NCBI GenBank assembly: GCA_016288175.1
Contig: JAEEYN010000217.1
Coordinates: 1 to 17,339, forward strand
Direction: 5' to 3'
Length of the DNA: 17,339 nucleotides
From: Bacillota bacterium
Lineage (GTDB): Bacteria > Bacillota > Clostridia > Christensenellales > CAG-138
Under the pieces are notes generated by a model. The model did not search any database, was not told the origin of the DNA, and saw only the letters and a program-made list of their open reading frames with translations. Below, piece by piece: positions 13,981 through 17,339 of the stretch. A program made the position numbers and the translations under genes. Each line of letters starts with the position of its first letter. Within the stretch, counting starts at the first letter, position 1.

Positions 13981-14850
13981 TCAGCCCCAAAGTCCAAGCG
14001 ATGCACTGCCAACAAAGTTCCCATCCTCGGTTTTAGTAAGGCGCTGCATTCCGAAAACAAGCAGCCAGCCGTCGATTCCCTGCGCATAATCAGAACTGCC
14101 GAGCATTGTCCGGTCAATGAAACATTCGGCATAAGCAAAGGGTTCTTGAGCGCGAACAGCGAATTCAAACTCATAGAACGTTCCTCCCGCATCCTCTTCA
14201 TGTCTGAACGCGATCGGCTTAATCTCATAACAGTAAAGCGGCGAGCTTTCCGGCAACGCTTTATAATATTCGATGAGTTTTTCAATAAACAGACTCCCGA
14301 TTGCATCAAGATGCTCTGCTTCTGCGCACCCGGATCCTTCGATTTCCTCCGCTGTCACAACTATCTCTGCATTATCCAAGCCGGAAATCAATGCGTCGAT
14401 TCCTGTTTTTCTATACCATGCGAGGTAATCCTCCCCGCTTTCATTTGCAGGCGATAGGTACGAAAGCTCATAATCCGGCTCGCAGCCGTTTTCACCGCGT
14501 TTGAAGTTCACATAAAGCCTGTAAAGATTATCGCTGTCCGGAAAAGAAACCAAAGGCGAAGAAGAGTAAACAATGAATGCACCGTCTTTTTTGAGCTGCA
14601 CTCCATGAGCTTCCTCAAATCGTTCCGCGACCTTCCATGCTTCCTCAATGAACCATTCTTCATCGAGTGTTTCCGCCGGTTTCTCCGTCGATCCCGTAGT
14701 ATGAGTCTCCGTCTGCGCATCTGCTGTTTCCTGCTGCGCCTGAATCGGTTCCATTTTTTCGCCGTCCGCGCAGGCGATGACAATAGGAAGCAAAACGGCA
14801 GCAATCAACGCGACAATAATCTTTGATAATAATTCCTTCCGTTTTTTCAT
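13981..14850 (-). CDS. Putative lipoprotein of unknown function
   Basis: A 289-aa protein. MKKRKELL followed by a hydrophobic stretch (11-26) and PIVIAC gives a lipobox-like site, with V24-I25-A26 before C27. After that comes a Gln/Thr/Glu-rich low-complexity linker (about 28-60), common behind lipidated cysteines. The rest is an acidic soluble domain with no family I recognise. I chose the ATG at 14850 because AGAGG stands about 9 nt upstream; a GTG three codons earlier is less likely. It starts 19 nt after the end of the broken exported-protein gene and probably shares its promoter at 15538-15566. Cell-surface location is inferred from the signal. Confidence 0.75.
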   Translation of the reverse strand: MKKRKELLSKIIVALIAAVLLPIVIACADGEKMEPIQAQQETADAQTETHTTGSTEKPAETLDEEWFIEEAWKVAERFEEAHGVQLKKDGAFIVYSSSPLVSFPDSDNLYRLYVNFKRGENGCEPDYELSYLSPANESGEDYLAWYRKTGIDALISGLDNAEIVVTAEEIEGSGCAEAEHLDAIGSLFIEKLIEYYKALPESSPLYCYEIKPIAFRHEEDAGGTFYEFEFAVRAQEPFAYAECFIDRTMLGSSDYAQGIDGWLLVFGMQRLTKTEDGNFVGSASLGLWG

Positions 14851-14869
14851 ACTTATCACCCTCTCTCAT

Positions 14870-15443
14870 TTAATCAATATCATTACCTGCTTCTGCATAT
14901 GACGCAACTCTGATTGTAAAAGTATAGAACGGCAATCCGCTGCCAGAAATCACAACTCGCCAGAGACCAGTTTGATTGAACGTAATATATCCGCTCGAAA
15001 CATCGCTGCAGTTTGAAACCGAGTAGGTATAACTGGCAGTTGAGCTGTTAGGTTTATATATTTTCATGGTCATAGAAGCAACAGAATAGCGTGCGTGCCC
15101 TTGTACAATTTCTGAAGAGCCTGTTGTTATGGTAGGTTTAAGTGTTCCGTAGAAGTAATTCCCATCGGTGTTTGCACCAACGAAATATTTCGGAGCCATT
15201 ATGTAAATGGCATCATAACTATGACCTTCATCGTCGAAATACATCGAGAGCAAAACATTCTTATAGCAATTATTATAAGCAGTAAAATATGCCGTGTCAC
15301 GCGTTACTTCATTGGGGTGAAAGGTACTCAATGACTAAGTTTTCTGCTTGTTTTTTCTCTGAGAGGGTGTGCGCTTGAGCAATTCCATTTGTGTTTGTCA
15401 GCAACGCTGCAATAAGAATTACAACTAATACCGTCTTTTTCAT
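14870..15443 (-). pseudogene. Small exported protein gene interrupted by a one-base frame break
   Basis: The ATG at 15443, with AAAGGAG upstream, opens a frame of 44 codons. It encodes a clean signal peptide (MKKTVLVVILIAALL, cleavage expected after IAQA, residue 24) and stops at TGA 15311-15309. A second frame, offset by one base, is open from just after a TAG (15337-15335) to the stop at 14870 and encodes about 150 residues (TRDTAYFTAYNNCYKN, then GLWRVVISGSGLPFYTFTIRV). The second frame has no start codon with a ribosome binding site. Removing one base between 15334 and 15312, for instance in the C4 run (GGGG at 15314-15317 on plus), joins them into a 190-residue secreted protein. This may be a real mutation, a sequencing or assembly error, or less likely programmed frameshifting. 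The protein family is not recognised. Confidence 0.7.
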
Positions 15444-15468
15444 AATTGATTCTCCTTTCTTTTAAAAC

Positions 15469-15530
15469 ACAATAAAAACCCAAATATAAAACCTGCTTCC
15501 TATATACTTACTTGAATTTGTTTTTATTGT
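15469..15530 (-). promoter_or_regulatory. Inverted repeat forming a leader stem
   Basis: ACAATAAAAAC (15469-15479) and GTTTTTATTGT (15520-15530) are perfect 11-bp complements 40 nt apart. With the start point expected near 15531, the 5' end of the transcript could pair with the region just upstream of the ribosome binding site. The effect on translation or RNA stability is unknown. Confidence 0.5.
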
Positions 15531-15537
15531 ATTAATC

Positions 15538-15566
15538 ATTATAACACAGGCGAACATAAATGTCAA
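15538..15566 (-). promoter_or_regulatory. Perfect-consensus sigma-A promoter
   Basis: On the minus strand, TTGACA (15566-15561) and TATAAT (15543-15538) both match the consensus exactly, with a 17-bp spacer. It should drive the exported-protein and lipoprotein genes strongly. The leader would be about 88 nt. Confidence 0.88.
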
Positions 15567-15684
15567 TCCTGCAGCCACACGATAATATATGCATTCCTGC
15601 GAAAAACACCGCCGATACTCACAGTTCACACCTCGAAGGGGAGGCTTACAGCGTTGCATCCTTTTCCGTTTTATGTTAAACTAT

Positions 15685-15710
15685 TCCCGAAGGGGCGTCC
15701 TTTCGGGACG
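15685..15710 (+). promoter_or_regulatory. Overlapping hairpins just before the MATE gene
   Basis: One hairpin pairs TCCCGAAGG (15685-15693) with the segment ending in TTCGGGA (15708). A second, mutually exclusive one pairs CGTCC (15696-15700) with GGACG (15706-15710) and is followed by TTTATTT. The second resembles a weak terminator placed 11 bases ahead of the start codon, so attenuation or a degenerate terminator is possible. A weak promoter-like pair (TTGCAT 15654, TAAACT 15677) precedes it. Confidence 0.35.
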
Positions 15711-15721
15711 TTTATTTGGTT

Positions 15722-17080
15722 ATGAACAGGGATCTGACCGTCGGCAAGCCCTCTGCGGTGCTGTGGAGGTTCTGCCTTCCGCTCTTCGGGAGCGTGATAT
15801 TCCAACAGCTTTATAATATCGCGGACAGCCTGATCGCCGGAAAGCTGATCGGCGAAAGCGCTTTGGCCGCCGTCGGCAACAGCTACGAGGTGACGCTCAT
15901 TTTCATCGCGTTCGCCTTCGGCTGCAACATCGGCTGCTCCGTCGTCGTTTCCCGCCTTTTCGGCTCGAAGGAATACGGCAATCTCCGCACGGCGGTGCAT
16001 ACGGCTTTTATCTCCACCGTCTGCCTGCTCGCCGTACTGATGAGCCTCGGCCTCGTCTTCGGCCGCACGCTGCTGCGCCTCATCGACACACCGGAAAGCC
16101 TGCTTGCGGATTCCTCGGCATACCTCGATATCTATATCCTGAGCCTGCCGTTCATGTTCTTTTACAACATTTCAAACGGCATCTTTTCCGCCCTCGGGGA
16201 CTCCAGAACGCCGTTCATCTTCCTTGCGGCCAGCTCCACGGCGAACATTTTCGTCGATATCCTCTTTGTGAAGGGCTTGCACATGGGCGTTCCGGGCGTC
16301 GCGTGGGCGACCTTCCTCTGCCAGGGCGTGAGCTGCGTCCTCGCTGTATTCTTCGTCTTCCGCCGCCTTAAAAAGCTCCCCGCCGGTGAAGAAAGGCCGC
16401 GCGTTTTTTCCTTCGAGCTGCTTAAAAATATCGTTTACGTAGCCGTGCCGTCGACGATCCAGCAGAGCTTCGTTTCCGTCGGCAACATCATCATCCAGCG
16501 CGTGATCAACGGCTTCGGCGAGGGCACGATCGCGGGCTACGCGGCGGCGATCAAGCTCAACAACCTCGTCATAACCTCCTTCTCCACCTGCTGTCAGGGC
16601 ATTTCCAACTACACCGCCCAGAATCTCGGCGCGGGCAAGCGCGAACGCCTCCCGGCGGGCTTCAACGCGGGCGTGCGGATGCTTTGGCTGCTCGCGATCC
16701 CGTTCGCATCGCTCTATTTCTTCTTCGGCGAATTCTTCCTGCGCCTGTTCATGGAAGCGCCGAGCGAGGCCGCGCTTTCGACGGGCATCACGCTCCTGCG
16801 CATACTTGCGCCGTTCTATTTCATTATACCGATGAAGATGGTCGGCGACGGCGTTTTGCGCGGCGCGGGCCTCATGCGCTATTTCATGATCGGCACGTTC
16901 ACGGACCTCGTGCTGCGCGTCGTGCTTGCGATCATCCTCGCGGATACGCCTCTCGGCTCCACCGGCATCTGGATCGCCTGGCCGATCGGCTGGTGCATCG
17001 CGACGGTGCTCGTGATAATCTTCTACCGCAATAAATTTTTGCGGAAATCCTCTTCCCCTCCCCTTCCGAACTCTCTTTAA
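15722..17080 (+). CDS. MATE family efflux transporter
   Basis: A 452-aa integral membrane protein with about 12 hydrophobic segments in two related halves. Family landmarks are LPLFGSVIFQQLYNIADSLI (19-38), the NMxD-like NIADSLIAGKLIGESALAAVG, the QGISNYTAQNLGAGKRER loop in the second half and GDGVLRGAG (conserved in MATE helix 10). Such transporters use a Na+ or H+ gradient to export organic cations or other small molecules; the substrate here is unknown. The ATG at 15722 is preferred over a TTG two codons earlier, although neither has a clear ribosome binding site, which is unusual for this window. The MscS-like gene follows after 16 nt. Confidence 0.93.
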   Translation: MNRDLTVGKPSAVLWRFCLPLFGSVIFQQLYNIADSLIAGKLIGESALAAVGNSYEVTLIFIAFAFGCNIGCSVVVSRLFGSKEYGNLRTAVHTAFISTVCLLAVLMSLGLVFGRTLLRLIDTPESLLADSSAYLDIYILSLPFMFFYNISNGIFSALGDSRTPFIFLAASSTANIFVDILFVKGLHMGVPGVAWATFLCQGVSCVLAVFFVFRRLKKLPAGEERPRVFSFELLKNIVYVAVPSTIQQSFVSVGNIIIQRVINGFGEGTIAGYAAAIKLNNLVITSFSTCCQGISNYTAQNLGAGKRERLPAGFNAGVRMLWLLAIPFASLYFFFGEFFLRLFMEAPSEAALSTGITLLRILAPFYFIIPMKMVGDGVLRGAGLMRYFMIGTFTDLVLRVVLAIILADTPLGSTGIWIAWPIGWCIATVLVIIFYRNKFLRKSSSPPLPNSL

Positions 17081-17096
17081 GCTGAAAGGATGACCC

Positions 17097-17339
17097 ATGA
17101 GTTTTGAAGAACTGCTTAAAAAGCTCGAAGACAGCGGGCTGAAGCTGCTCGCCGGGATCGCGGTGCTCGCCATCGGCTCGGTGATCGTCCATTTCCTGAC
17201 GAAGCTGATCTTCCGGCGCGATCCGCTGAAGAAGGTCGATCCGACCGCCCGCGGCTTTCTTTCCGCGCTGATCCGGATCCTGCTTTATTCGGTCGTCGTC
17301 ATTGCCGCGATCGGCGTGATGGGCGTTCCCCTCTCCTCC
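17097..17339 (+). CDS. MscS-type mechanosensitive channel, N-terminal part (runs off the window)
   Basis: Only 81 codons are present. After an amphipathic start (MSFEELLKKLEDSGLKLL) comes a TM segment (about 17-37, LLAGIAVLAIGSVIVHFLT). A basic loop and DPTARGFLSALIRILLYSVVVIAAIGVMGVP follow; the D-x-T-x-x-x-F-L pattern and the second TM segment with GVMGVP are typical of the region leading into the pore helix of small MscS channels. AAAGGA lies 7 nt before the ATG, and the gene is 16 nt behind the MATE gene, so the two are probably co-transcribed. The pore and the C-terminal vestibule lie outside the window. Confidence 0.8.
   Translation, partial: MSFEELLKKLEDSGLKLLAGIAVLAIGSVIVHFLTKLIFRRDPLKKVDPTARGFLSALIRILLYSVVVIAAIGVMGVPLSS

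Noticed and set aside
16172..17173. 333-codon minus-strand frame opposite the MATE gene
   Set aside because: The translation is dominated by Glu/Arg/Ala/Asp repeats, as expected from the reverse complement of a hydrophobic membrane protein gene.

Overview
The window looks like chromosomal DNA of a GC-rich Clostridia-type Firmicute, probably gut-associated. This is an inference from the strong AGGAGG-type ribosome binding sites, the TnpV/MobV mobilisation genes typical of clostridial elements, and the high-GC coding style of the flanking genes. It divides into a mobile, defence-bearing left half (about 1-8526) and an ordinary chromosomal right half (about 8527-17339).

Left half. At the edge are the C-terminal tail of a probable MobV-type relaxase and an overlapping tnpV, a gene known from Tn4451-like mobilisable elements. 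Converging on them is a five-gene minus-strand operon with a good sigma-A promoter at 8078-8106. In transcription order it encodes a two-TM membrane protein, a type III R-M methyltransferase (Mod), a 213-aa protein of unknown function, the type III Res subunit (helicase plus PD-(D/E)XK nuclease), and a 553-aa protein ending in an RNxxxH HEPN/DUF4209-like motif. The mod and res cores are GC-rich. The other three genes and the target-recognition region of Mod are clearly AT-richer, so the locus looks like a type III R-M scaffold with exchanged or added parts. This is the best candidate in the window for an undescribed or poorly described defence system.

Intergenic region 7988-8565. It is rich in signals but has no convincing gene. 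It holds the operon promoter, a helically phased repeat/palindrome cluster, a strong plus-strand promoter with no gene behind it, a perfect DnaA-box sequence, 12-bp tandem repeats, a compact three-way-junction-like inverted repeat, a second hairpin and a bidirectional terminator. A structured RNA of about 260 nt, or the recombination/replication end of the element, are the two main readings.

Right half. A six-gene minus-strand run (about 13833 to 8566) encodes a nitrilase-family amidase, a Bcp-type peroxiredoxin, a COG2509-like FAD oxidoreductase, a two-part GNAT, an APH-like kinase and a second GNAT, closed by the terminator at 8527-8561. Upstream is a second minus-strand unit with a perfect-consensus promoter (15538-15566). 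It carries a small exported protein whose frame is broken by one base and a putative lipoprotein. Divergently, on the plus strand, lie a MATE transporter and the start of an MscS-type channel that runs off the window.

No rRNA, tRNA or CRISPR array was recognised.
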